DNA from: Pseudoalteromonas sp. DL-6
Lineage (GTDB): Bacteria; Pseudomonadota; Gammaproteobacteria; Enterobacterales; Alteromonadaceae
DNA: 64,000 nt
Reading direction: 5' to 3'
NCBI RefSeq assembly: GCF_004328665.1
Contig: NZ_CP019770.1
Coordinates: 2,170,001-2,234,000 of the forward strand
Below the pieces are notes generated by a model, which was not told the DNA's origin, searched no databases, and saw only the letters and a list, made by a program, of their open reading frames with translations. Both the position numbers and the translations under genes were made by a program. Each line of letters opens with the position of its first letter. Within the stretch, counting starts at the first letter, position 1. Positions 57,090 through 64,000 of this stretch are shown piece after piece.

Positions 57090-58301
57090 TTAACCTTTGT
57101 ATTTGCTCATTACTAGCGTGGCATTAGTACCGCCAAAACCAAAGCTGTTAGACATAACCGTGTTTAGTTCAACGTCTTTTGCTTCAGTTACAATATTCAA
57201 GCCTGACGCTTGTTCATCTAACTCATCAATATTGATAGATGGCGCAACAAAACCGTGCTCAAGCATTAATAATGAAAAGATAGCTTCGTGTACGCCAGCC
57301 GCACCTAGTGCATGGCCTGTCATTGCTTTAGTGGCACTGATCATTGGCGAATTACCACCAAATACTTCTTGAATAGCGCCAAGCTCTTTAACATCACCTA
57401 CCGGTGTTGATGTACCGTGGGTATTTAAGTAATCAATGCTGTCAACGTTTTGCATAGCTTGACGCATACAACGTGCTGCACCCTCGCCCGATGGGGCAAC
57501 CATGTCGTAACCGTCAGAGGTTGCGCCGTAACCGGTAATTTCAGCGTAAATATGCGCGCCACGAGCAAGTGCATGTTCAAGTTCTTCAACTACCACAATA
57601 CCGCCACCAGCTGAAATTACAAAACCATCGCGGTTTGCATCGTAAGTACGTGATGCTTTTTCAGGTGTGTCGTTATATTTAGTAGAAAGCGCGCCCATAG
57701 CGTCAAATTCCATTGCTAACGTCCAGTGAAGTTCTTCACCGCCGCCTGCAAAAATAACGTCTTGTTTGCCTAATTGAATTTGTTCTACCGCGTGGCCAAT
57801 ACAATGCGCAGAAGTTGCACACGCTGAGCTAATTGAATAGTTAACACCTTTAATTTTAAACGGTGTTGCTAAACATGCAGAAGTGGTGCTTGCCATAGTA
57901 CGTGGCACCATGTAAGGGCCAACGCGTTTAACGCCTTTTTCACGAAGAATATCAGCCGCTTCTACTTGCCATTTTGATGAACCACCGCCAGAGCCAACTA
58001 ATAAACCAGTACGCTCGTTTGATACTTGCTCGTCGCTAAGACCCGCATCTTCAATCGCTTGCGCCATTGAAATATAAGAGTAAGCCGCCGCATCACCCAT
58101 AAAGCGCATTGCTTTACGATCAACATGCTCTTTAACATCAATATCAATTTTACCTGATACATTGCTACGCAATTTGTAATCAGCAAATTCTTGATTAAAA
58201 GCAATACCACTTTTACCAGCTCTAAGTGACTCTAATACTTCTTGTTTATTATTGCCGATGCTTGATACAACACCGATGCCTGTTATTACGGCTCTTCTCA
58301 T
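57090..58301 (-). CDS. fabB: 3-oxoacyl-ACP synthase I
   Basis: Condensing enzyme needed for elongation of unsaturated fatty acids. The 403-residue protein has the catalytic triad: C161 in [14 protein letters not shown], His in [11 protein letters not shown] and His in [29 protein letters not shown] is the KAS I N-terminus. The upstream region carries a FabR-like palindrome at 58377-58394. It is divergent from mnmC, as in E. coli. Confidence 0.97.
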   Translation of the reverse strand: MRRAVITGIGVVSSIGNNKQEVLESLRAGKSGIAFNQEFADYKLRSNVSGKIDIDVKEHVDRKAMRFMGDAAAYSYISMAQAIEDAGLSDEQVSNERTGLLVGSGGGSSKWQVEAADILREKGVKRVGPYMVPRTMASTTSACLATPFKIKGVNYSISSACATSAHCIGHAVEQIQLGKQDVIFAGGGEELHWTLAMEFDAMGALSTKYNDTPEKASRTYDANRDGFVISAGGGIVVVEELEHALARGAHIYAEITGYGATSDGYDMVAPSGEGAARCMRQAMQNVDSIDYLNTHGTSTPVGDVKELGAIQEVFGGNSPMISATKAMTGHALGAAGVHEAIFSLLMLEHGFVAPSINIDELDEQASGLNIVTEAKDVELNTVMSNSFGFGGTNATLVMSKYKG

Positions 58302-58376
58302 GGGTAATTCCCTTAGCTTAATACTTAATTGTGTTCTATTTTACGCGAATTTAATCATCTAAGTGGTCAGCTTTCT

Positions 58377-58394
58377 AGCGTACACTTGTACTCT
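58377..58394. promoter_or_regulatory. FabR/DesT-type operator before fabB
   Basis: AGCGTACACTTGTACTCT is an inverted repeat AGCGTACA-N2-TGTACNCT with one mismatch, the form of the operator for the unsaturated fatty acid repressor FabR. It is 76 bp upstream of the fabB start codon, and also upstream of the divergent mnmC. A FadR-like half site (TGGTCAG) is nearby at about 58364-58370. Confidence 0.5.
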
Positions 58395-58479
58395 GAAGCT
58401 ACAGCTTATAAATAACGCCAGACTATTTCAAAGAAAACACGTAAAATAATTAAAAAATTATCTATAAATTGAATTGGTC

Positions 58480-60489
58480 ATGATAAAAAACGCCCATATA
58501 CACTTTAACGACTTAGGCACTCCGGTTGCCAATGACTTTGACGATGTTTATTTTTCTAATGACGATGGCCTTGCCGAATCTCATTATGTGTTTTATCAAC
58601 AAAACAGTATAGATACACGGTTACAAAATCATGACCGTGAACACTTTGTTATTGCCGAAACCGGTTTTGGTACTGGGCTTAACTTCTTAAATGCATGGCT
58701 GCAGTTTTCTGACCACCTACAGTACTCACAAGTTCAAAATGAACAGCCAAATAAAGTGCAGCGATTACATTTTATTTCTTTTGAAAAATATCCACTTAGC
58801 GTAAATGATTTAAAACAAGCCTTGCAAGCTTGGCCTAGCTTAAGCCATTTAAGCAACCAGCTCGTTGCTCACTATCCGATTAACTTAAATGGCTGCCATC
58901 GGTTAGAGTTTGCCAATGGCCGTGTAGTCCTCGACCTCTACTTTGGCGACGTACTGGAATGTATTAATAGCATGAGCTACCCACAAAGTGGGCTGGTTGA
59001 TGCGTGGTTTTTAGATGGCTTTGCGCCAAGTAAAAACCCCGACATGTGGCAGCAAAGTGTATTTAATGCCATGGTCGATATTTCTAGAAGCAATGCCACA
59101 TTAGCCACGTTTACCGCTGCGGGCTTTGTGCGCAGAGGACTAAACAAGGCAGGCTTTAGCATGCAAAAAGCCAAAGGTTTTGGCCGAAAACGTGAAATGC
59201 TAATTGGCACACTCGCTCAAGCCAACCCAAAACAATCAGCCCCCGCTTATTTTGAGCATCACCCCTCAGCGCTTTCAAGTGTGGCTGTTATTGGCGGTGG
59301 TATAGCAAGCAGTTGTATCCTTTATAGCCTCGCAAAGCGTGGCATAAAAAGCCACTTATTTTGCCAAGATGAAAAACCCGCAATGGGGGCATCGCATAAT
59401 GTACAAGGGGCTGTGTATCCGCACTTACAGGCAAAAAATTCGCCACACAGTGAATTATTTGCCCACAGTTTTTTATACGCAAAGCGACTTTATAATCAAT
59501 TACTCAACAATGGCTTTTTGTTTGATCACCAGTGGTGTGGTGTGCTGCAACATGCAGTAAAACAGCCATTGGCAGATCGCCATCAAAACCTCGCAGATAA
59601 ACAACTGTGGCCAGAGCAGCTTATGCGAAATGTGACTGCTGATGAGGGCGATGCTATCGCAGGAGTTAAAACAGGTTACTCCGGGGTATTTTTTGAACAA
59701 GGCGGCTGGGTTAATCCCCCGCAGCTAGTCTGTGCAATGTTAGATGCCGCACAACAATTAAATTCGTTTGAAAGCCTATTTAACTGTCATATTGAGCAAT
59801 TTAATAAACAACCCGATGGTTGGTACTTAACCACGCAAAAGCAAACATTTGGCCCCTTTAGCGATGTGATTATTTGTACTGGTGAGCACAGTGATGCATT
59901 TACGCAAACCAAAACACTTCCCATTGTTGGCGTTCGCGGCCAAGTGTCACATGTTCAAGCAAGCGAGCAATCACGTAAACTTAATACCGTGTTGTGTCAC
60001 AAAGGCTATTTTACTCCCGCCTATTTAGATCACCATTGTATGGGTGCCACCTTTGAAAAAAACAGTAAAAGCCGTGAAGTGACCGAGCAAGATAACCACA
60101 CTAACCGCGAGCAATTACTGAGTTTTTATAACAACACTGAATTTGCCACCAGCCTAGGCGATATTAGCTCAGCTAAAACCGCTGTTCGCTGTAGTTTTAT
60201 TGACCACTTACCTATGGCCGGTGAATGGGTGGAGCAAACTGATTATACACATGCATTTGCTAATTTACGCTTGGGCAAGCGCTATCAATATCAGCCGTTA
60301 GAAAAACCACAACAGGGCCTACATATGTTTACCGGCTTTGGCGCGCGAGCATTGTGCAGTGCACCGCTATCTGCCGAACACTTAATTAGTAGTTTAAACA
60401 ATGAACCTCGCCCACTAAGCGAGCGTGTAAGCCAAGCAATTCACCCAGGCCGTTTTATTGTTCGTGACCTTATTCGTAATAAAATTTAA
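58480..60489 (+). CDS. mnmC: Bifunctional tRNA mnm5s2U34 biosynthesis protein MnmC
   Basis: Completes the mnm5 modification at the wobble base of tRNAs. At about 669 residues it has both halves: N-terminal methyltransferase (MnmC2/MnmD) with ETGFGTGLNFLNAW and WFLDGFAPSKNPDMW, and C-terminal FAD oxidase (MnmC1) from about 265 with the dinucleotide motif VAVIGGGIASSCILYSLAKRG and GCATGARAL-type end (FTGFGARALCSAPL). I take the ATG at 58480; a TTG two codons earlier is possible and no strong SD separates them. Confidence 0.95.
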   Translation: MIKNAHIHFNDLGTPVANDFDDVYFSNDDGLAESHYVFYQQNSIDTRLQNHDREHFVIAETGFGTGLNFLNAWLQFSDHLQYSQVQNEQPNKVQRLHFISFEKYPLSVNDLKQALQAWPSLSHLSNQLVAHYPINLNGCHRLEFANGRVVLDLYFGDVLECINSMSYPQSGLVDAWFLDGFAPSKNPDMWQQSVFNAMVDISRSNATLATFTAAGFVRRGLNKAGFSMQKAKGFGRKREMLIGTLAQANPKQSAPAYFEHHPSALSSVAVIGGGIASSCILYSLAKRGIKSHLFCQDEKPAMGASHNVQGAVYPHLQAKNSPHSELFAHSFLYAKRLYNQLLNNGFLFDHQWCGVLQHAVKQPLADRHQNLADKQLWPEQLMRNVTADEGDAIAGVKTGYSGVFFEQGGWVNPPQLVCAMLDAAQQLNSFESLFNCHIEQFNKQPDGWYLTTQKQTFGPFSDVIICTGEHSDAFTQTKTLPIVGVRGQVSHVQASEQSRKLNTVLCHKGYFTPAYLDHHCMGATFEKNSKSREVTEQDNHTNREQLLSFYNNTEFATSLGDISSAKTAVRCSFIDHLPMAGEWVEQTDYTHAFANLRLGKRYQYQPLEKPQQGLHMFTGFGARALCSAPLSAEHLISSLNNEPRPLSERVSQAIHPGRFIVRDLIRNKI

Positions 60490-60618
60490 AAGGCAGATCA
60501 CACTGCTCACACTAAAAAACAAACCTATACTTTAAAAACAAATTATTACCCCCAGCTCTTTAGTACAGTGGATAAAGTTTAAGTCGGCTGTTTTGTCTTA
60601 TAAAATAAGGAGTATGTG

Positions 60619-61254
60619 ATGAGTAAAACATTAGTAATTGGTGCCAGTGGGCAAATTGGTAAACTAACCACCCAACTATTGCTTGAACACCAACATCCTG
60701 TAGTGGCTTTAGTGCGTGACAAAAGCAAATTAGATGACTTAAATAGCGACTATTTAACTATCGTAGAGCAAGATTTAGAAAATGATTTTAGCGATGCGCT
60801 GCGCAGTTGTGACCATATCATTTTTGCCGCAGGTTCAGGCGGTAATACCGGTGCAGATAAAACCTTACTTATTGATTTATGGGCTGCAACTAAAGCCATT
60901 AATTACGCAAAAGAGCATGCAGCTAAGCACTTTACTATGGTGAGTTCTATTGGTGCAGACGATCCGGATGCAATCCAAAGCGACTTAAAACCCTATTTAG
61001 TAGCTAAGCATATGGCAGATAGGCATTTAATTAATAGTGGACTCAATTACACCATAGTACGCCCGGGCTCACTCACTGATGAGAATGCCTCAAAACTTAT
61101 TTCTACCGAACGCCCTAAAGAGCGCGATAAAGCAATCATTAGCCGTGAAAATGTAGCCCATGTTCTATTTACCATTGCCACAGAGCAAGGCAGCAATCGC
61201 TGCATATTTGAAGTATTTGATGGCGACAAACCAATAAAAGCCGCTATTAAGTAA
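60619..61254 (+). CDS. NAD(P)-binding protein, atypical SDR/NmrA-like (YwnB-type)
   Basis: A 211-residue Rossmann-fold protein. GASGQIGKLTTQLL is the dinucleotide-binding loop near residue 8, and the C-terminal part has the atypical-SDR segments VSSIGADDPD and YTIVRPGSLTDE. The ATG at 60619 has AAGGAG 6 nt upstream. Members act as flavin or ketone reductases or as redox sensors; I cannot assign a substrate. Its end overlaps the end of the convergent TauE-like gene by 8 bp. Confidence 0.85.
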   Translation: MSKTLVIGASGQIGKLTTQLLLEHQHPVVALVRDKSKLDDLNSDYLTIVEQDLENDFSDALRSCDHIIFAAGSGGNTGADKTLLIDLWAATKAINYAKEHAAKHFTMVSSIGADDPDAIQSDLKPYLVAKHMADRHLINSGLNYTIVRPGSLTDENASKLISTERPKERDKAIISRENVAHVLFTIATEQGSNRCIFEVFDGDKPIKAAIK

Positions 61255-62005
61255 ACATTACACTCACCCCTTGCCATGCAAGCTGTATGGCAAGCAGGGT
61301 TAAAATCACTTTAAAAATAACTCTAAAACGTGCCACCGATAACCGCTTAAGTAATCTAATCCCTAACCATGTACCAATGGCTCCGCTTAAAATCATCGCC
61401 AGTGTTAACGGCAACCATTGCCAAAAGCTAAAGCCAAGCCCCGCATAAACGACAGCTTTTAAACTATGCTGCAAGGTCATAATACTTGAAAAAGTCGCGG
61501 TAAATTTAAGCTTATCGTAATGATTAATATGTAAGTAACTGGCCACCAAAGGCCCACTTGCCCCCACAAAAGTAGAGATAAATGCAGTAATTACCCCCGC
61601 TAATAGACGCCCTAATCGTGAGTCTTTATTAAATTCAGGAATTGTTCCCCACAATAAATAAATGACAAATAAAGCCACAAACAACTTCATGCTATCAAGG
61701 TTAATATCGCTTACTACTTGGCTTGATAGCCCCGCGCCAATTAATCCACCCAGAGTAAAATACAACAACATCGGCTTATCAAGATGGGTAATACTTAACA
61801 ACAACCGATTCGCATTAGAGCCTAACTGCACTAAACCATGAACCGGCACCACCACTGCCATAGGCATCACCGACGCCATTACCACCAACAGCATTAACCC
61901 GCCGCCCGCACCAAAAGCGGCCGATACAAACGAAGTAAACCCCGCCAGTACAATGAGTAACAGCGAGATCAAAGGCGAAATGTGTTCAGCTGTAAAAATA
62001 TCCAT
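61247..62005 (-). CDS. TauE/SafE-family membrane permease
   Basis: A 252-residue inner-membrane protein with about eight helices. The N-terminus has the family opening VLAGFTSFVSAAFGAGGGLMLLVVM and a second-half duplicate around VITAFISTFVGASGPLVASYL. The family (DUF81) exports sulfite, sulfoacetate or other small anions; the substrate is unknown. It overlaps the 3' end of the NAD(P)-binding gene. A perfect heptamer array begins 75 bp upstream of its start codon. Confidence 0.88.
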   Translation of the reverse strand: MDIFTAEHISPLISLLLIVLAGFTSFVSAAFGAGGGLMLLVVMASVMPMAVVVPVHGLVQLGSNANRLLLSITHLDKPMLLYFTLGGLIGAGLSSQVVSDINLDSMKLFVALFVIYLLWGTIPEFNKDSRLGRLLAGVITAFISTFVGASGPLVASYLHINHYDKLKFTATFSSIMTLQHSLKAVVYAGLGFSFWQWLPLTLAMILSGAIGTWLGIRLLKRLSVARFRVIFKVILTLLAIQLAWQGVSVMFT

Positions 62006-62079
62006 ACTAATGCCCGCAGTTAATCATTGACTCATAATACAAAAAACAGACAAGTAAGCGACTAGTCTATTAGTGGTAT

Positions 62080-62170
62080 GGGGTTCGGGGTTCGGGGTTC
62101 GGGGTTCGGGGTTCGGGGTTCGGGGTTCGGGGTTCGGGGTTCGGGGTTCGGGGTTCGGGGTTCGGGGTTC
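62080..62170 (+). repeat. Perfect tandem heptamer array (GGGGTTC)13
   Basis: Thirteen uninterrupted copies of a 7-bp unit, 91 bp in all, with no mismatch. Each unit has a G4 run separated by TTC, so four adjacent units fit the G-quadruplex pattern G4-N3-G4-N3-G4-N3-G4 three times over. The array lies in the 284-bp gap between the TauE-like gene and ssrA, beyond the ssrA terminator. Runs of such short perfect repeats are prone to slippage. Confidence 0.97.
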
Positions 62171-62213
62171 GCAAGATAAACCAAAGCACAATAAATTCAA
62201 TAATTTTAGCCAT

Positions 62214-62254
62214 AAAAAAACCCGCGACTTGATTGCTCAAGTTGCGGGTTTTTT
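62214..62254 (-). terminator. Terminator after ssrA
   Basis: AAACCCGCGACTTGA, short loop, TCAAGTTGCGGGTTTTTT: a stem of about 13 bp with one mismatch. On the minus strand it follows the tmRNA 3' end by about 36 bp and ends with a run of T (seen as AAAAAAA before the stem on the plus strand). Confidence 0.85.
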
Positions 62255-62289
62255 AGGGTTTTTAAACAAACGAATTTAAAAACCGTTAT

Positions 62290-62646
62290 TGGTGGAGCTG
62301 GGGGGATTTGAACCCCCGTCCGAAAAGCCTCGACCGTCGGTACTACATGTTTAGTATTGTCATTTAATTAACCTTTAAATCCCGGACAAACACGGTAGAT
62401 AAAGGCGAGGCCGCTTGGTTTTAACGCTTCAACCCCGGCCAGGGTTTCCGTCGCGATCAGGTGTTAGGGTGACACTCCAAAATCCAGTCCACAAGAATAC
62501 ATGGAAGGAGCGCTAGCCAGCCTAAGCTGCTAGAGAGTAGTTATCGTCGTTTGCGATTACTTTAAATTGCGGCTTTTTTACGAGGCAAACCGCACCTCGA
62601 CATGCACCTTGGGCTTCTTGAATTCCGTCGAATCCTAATCAGCCCC
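62290..62646 (-). ncRNA. ssrA: Transfer-messenger RNA (tmRNA)
   Basis: A 357-nt RNA on the minus strand with the standard ends: 5' GGGGCTGATTAGGATTCGAC and 3' TCCCCCCAGCTCCACCA with a tRNA-like T-arm (GTTCAAATC). It rescues stalled ribosomes and tags the truncated product for ClpXP, whose genes are at 28-30 kb. The tag frame at 62554-62522 resumes at GCA and codes for ANDDNYSLAA then TAG; the C-terminal LAA degron is kept. A single-piece, not a two-piece, tmRNA. Confidence 0.98.
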
Positions 62647-62678
62647 TGAATAAGGTTACTCATTCAGAGCGTGCAAGC

Positions 62679-62708
62679 AGTATAACTGAGTAACCCATCA
62701 ATACTCAA
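62679..62708 (-). promoter_or_regulatory. ssrA promoter, sigma-70
   Basis: On the minus strand TTGAGT (62708-62703), 18-bp spacer, TATACT (62684-62679). Start near 62672, leaving a 5' precursor of about 26 nt for RNase P to remove. Confidence 0.6.
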
Positions 62709-62835
62709 CACCTTAGGCACTTTATTTTATCGCTTGATTAATCCTGCATCAAACACGTACTTAAAAATGTAAATACTAGGATAATAAAAAAACAATTACT
62801 TAACACCTAGGCTTGTTTGTGCTCAAATATGCAGC

Positions 62836-62849
62836 TAGACCTTGGTCTA
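62836..62849. repeat. Short inverted repeat before the FapA gene
   Basis: TAGACCTTGGTCTA: a 6-bp arm with a 2-nt centre, 49 bp upstream of the DUF342 gene. It could be an operator; nothing else in the 62647-62897 gap apart from the ssrA promoter is recognisable. Confidence 0.35.
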
Positions 62850-62897
62850 ATAGATTATAAAAAATAATAACAGGCATATTACCTAGAGGATTTATAA

Positions 62898-64000
62898 ATG
62901 TCGGTTTTTTCTTTTGATGAGCAAACGGGGTATATCTCTTTAGTTTCCCACCCACAAGTTTCAGGTTTAGCCTCAACAGCAACACAGCTTATTGAATTAA
63001 TTGGACAGTCAGAATATTGCGAGTGTGAGGTTATTGCTAGCAATATTGGTAAGCTGTTTGCTCAAAGTAATACCGAAGAACCCACCTCTTTAGTGATTGC
63101 TCAAGCCATTGATGCAAAGCTTACGATAAACATCGATGAAAAAAACATGCTCGTTGAAGCTACCCTTATTACTGCCAAGGGCGGTCAATTGCTTAGCATG
63201 GAACAAGCGATTGAAGAGTTAACACAAGCAGGCATTGTAAAAGGCATTAGCTCTCATGCATTAGAACAGTTATTGGCACAACAGTTTGAACACCCCTCAG
63301 GAAGCACGCATTGCGCCGAAGTCGCTTTTGGTCGCGCGCCTAAAGTGGGTAACGATGCCAAATTTGTGCGTCTTTGCTGCACAGCGCAAGACCGCGTACT
63401 TAGCCCGCAAGCTAAGGGCGGTGGTAAAGTCGATATGAGAAACCTAGGTGATATTATTACTGTAAAACCGGGATGTGAACTAATGCGACGTATTCCTGCA
63501 ACACCCGGTGTTGATGGGTTTACTGTATTTGGTGATGTAATAACTGCTCCTCCCGGTAAAGAGCATAAATTACAACCCTTTGACGGCACTAAAATTGCGC
63601 CCGATAACCCTAATTTATTAATTGCGGATTGTACTGGCGTACCGGTTGCCCTTCCCCGTGGTATGCGTGTTGATGATGTTTTATGTTTTCACAATATTGA
63701 CCCAAGTACCGGGCATGTTGAATTTGATGGCAGCGTTATTGTCAGCGGTGATATAAAAGATGGCATGCGCGTGACTGCCACTGGCGATATTACTGTTTTA
63801 GGTTTTGTTGAATCGGCACAGCTAAAAAGTGATAGCGCCATCACAATAGTAAAGGGTGCAATTGGTCGTAAGCGAGAAGCCGATGAGCCATTCACCTGTT
63901 CTATTTTTTCTAAACGAACCGTTGCGCTTGGTTACTCTCAATACTGCGACATAAAAACGGAGCAAAACTTATTAATAGATCGCCAATCATTACATTGTGA
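62898..64000 (+). CDS. FapA/DUF342 family protein, 3' end beyond window
   Basis: Open from the ATG at 62898 (AGAGGA 9 nt upstream) to the window end, 367 codons without stop. The N-terminal part (about 1-100) is the FapA N-domain; then the conserved DUF342 block RCTAQDRVLSP-like region with GGGKVDMRNLGDIITVKPGCELMRRIPATPGVDGFTVFG, and the start of the polymer-forming beta-helix (VEFDGSVIVSGDIKDGMRVTATGDITVLGFVESAQLKS). In Vibrio a FapA protein controls flagellar assembly through the glucose PTS; whether this member does so is unknown. It is divergent from ssrA. Confidence 0.88.
   Translation, partial: MSVFSFDEQTGYISLVSHPQVSGLASTATQLIELIGQSEYCECEVIASNIGKLFAQSNTEEPTSLVIAQAIDAKLTINIDEKNMLVEATLITAKGGQLLSMEQAIEELTQAGIVKGISSHALEQLLAQQFEHPSGSTHCAEVAFGRAPKVGNDAKFVRLCCTAQDRVLSPQAKGGGKVDMRNLGDIITVKPGCELMRRIPATPGVDGFTVFGDVITAPPGKEHKLQPFDGTKIAPDNPNLLIADCTGVPVALPRGMRVDDVLCFHNIDPSTGHVEFDGSVIVSGDIKDGMRVTATGDITVLGFVESAQLKSDSAITIVKGAIGRKREADEPFTCSIFSKRTVALGYSQYCDIKTEQNLLIDRQSLHC

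Noticed and set aside
62080..62170. Could the heptamer array, or the 96-bp hubP repeats, be a CRISPR array?
   Set aside because: There are no spacers between units and no cas genes; unit lengths do not fit.
62073..62279. 68-codon ORF coding GSGFGVR repeats across the heptamer array
   Set aside because: (GGGGTTC)n has no stop in any plus-strand frame, so the frame is open by chance; no SD, and the frame runs into the ssrA terminator.

Overview
The window is a stretch of bacterial chromosome from a marine-type gammaproteobacterium, most likely Alteromonadales and probably Pseudoalteromonas. The grounds are an AT-rich genome with dense genes, E. coli/Vibrio-like gene order (rpsB-tsf | map-glnD-dapD; tig-clpP-clpX-lon-hupB-ppiD; pdxB-asd-hubP-truA-accD-folC-dedD-cvpA-purF), the tmRNA tag ANDDNYSLAA, and marine-type accessory genes such as a BCCT transporter and methionine gamma-lyase. 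The genus is an inference; no database was searched. Nearly everything is core genome. I see no insertion sequence, prophage, CRISPR array, toxin-antitoxin pair or recognisable defence island.

Layout. 1-6.2 kb: translation genes tsf and rpsB on the minus strand, divergent from map, glnD (nitrogen sensor) and dapD (lysine/peptidoglycan). 6.4-9.8 kb: an orphan exported TPR protein and a BetT-like transporter. 9.8-12.4 kb: phenylalanine hydroxylase with its pterin recycling enzyme, preceded by two TyrR-type boxes, then methionine gamma-lyase. 12.5-23 kb: the phage-shock envelope stress locus (pspABC-ycjXF, probable sigma-54 promoter) divergent from pspF, which runs straight into sapABCDF. 23-31.6 kb: the protein quality-control block ppiD, hupB, lon (clear heat-shock promoter), clpX, clpP, tig. 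31.9-32.5 kb: five tRNA genes (Pro-Arg-His-Pro-Pro in transcription order) behind a stringent-type promoter. 32.8-37.6 kb: folD, an EamA transporter, cysS, ppiB, lpxH. 37.6-41.8 kb: an overlapping two-gene signalling operon, a response regulator with an EAL c-di-GMP phosphodiesterase domain and a membrane histidine kinase. 42-43.6 kb: miaE and a Yip1-family membrane protein. 43.6-58.3 kb: the long minus-strand block purF, cvpA, dedD, folC, accD, truA, hubP/fimV, asd, pdxB, fabB. 58.5-62 kb: mnmC, an NAD(P)-binding protein, a TauE-like permease. 62-64 kb: a perfect (GGGGTTC)13 array, ssrA (tmRNA) and the start of a FapA/DUF342 gene cut by the window edge.

The least ordinary items are: the 13-copy G-rich heptamer array beside ssrA, which fits a G-quadruplex pattern; the 1535-residue HubP/FimV polar landmark protein with three different internal repeat arrays and a duplicated module; the kinase/EAL-regulator pair; pspF joined to the sap transporter operon; and several well-formed operators (TyrR boxes before phhA, a PurR-like box before cvpA-purF, a FabR-like palindrome before fabB, an unassigned 18-bp palindrome before hubP). 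I did not find a wholly new multigene system here.
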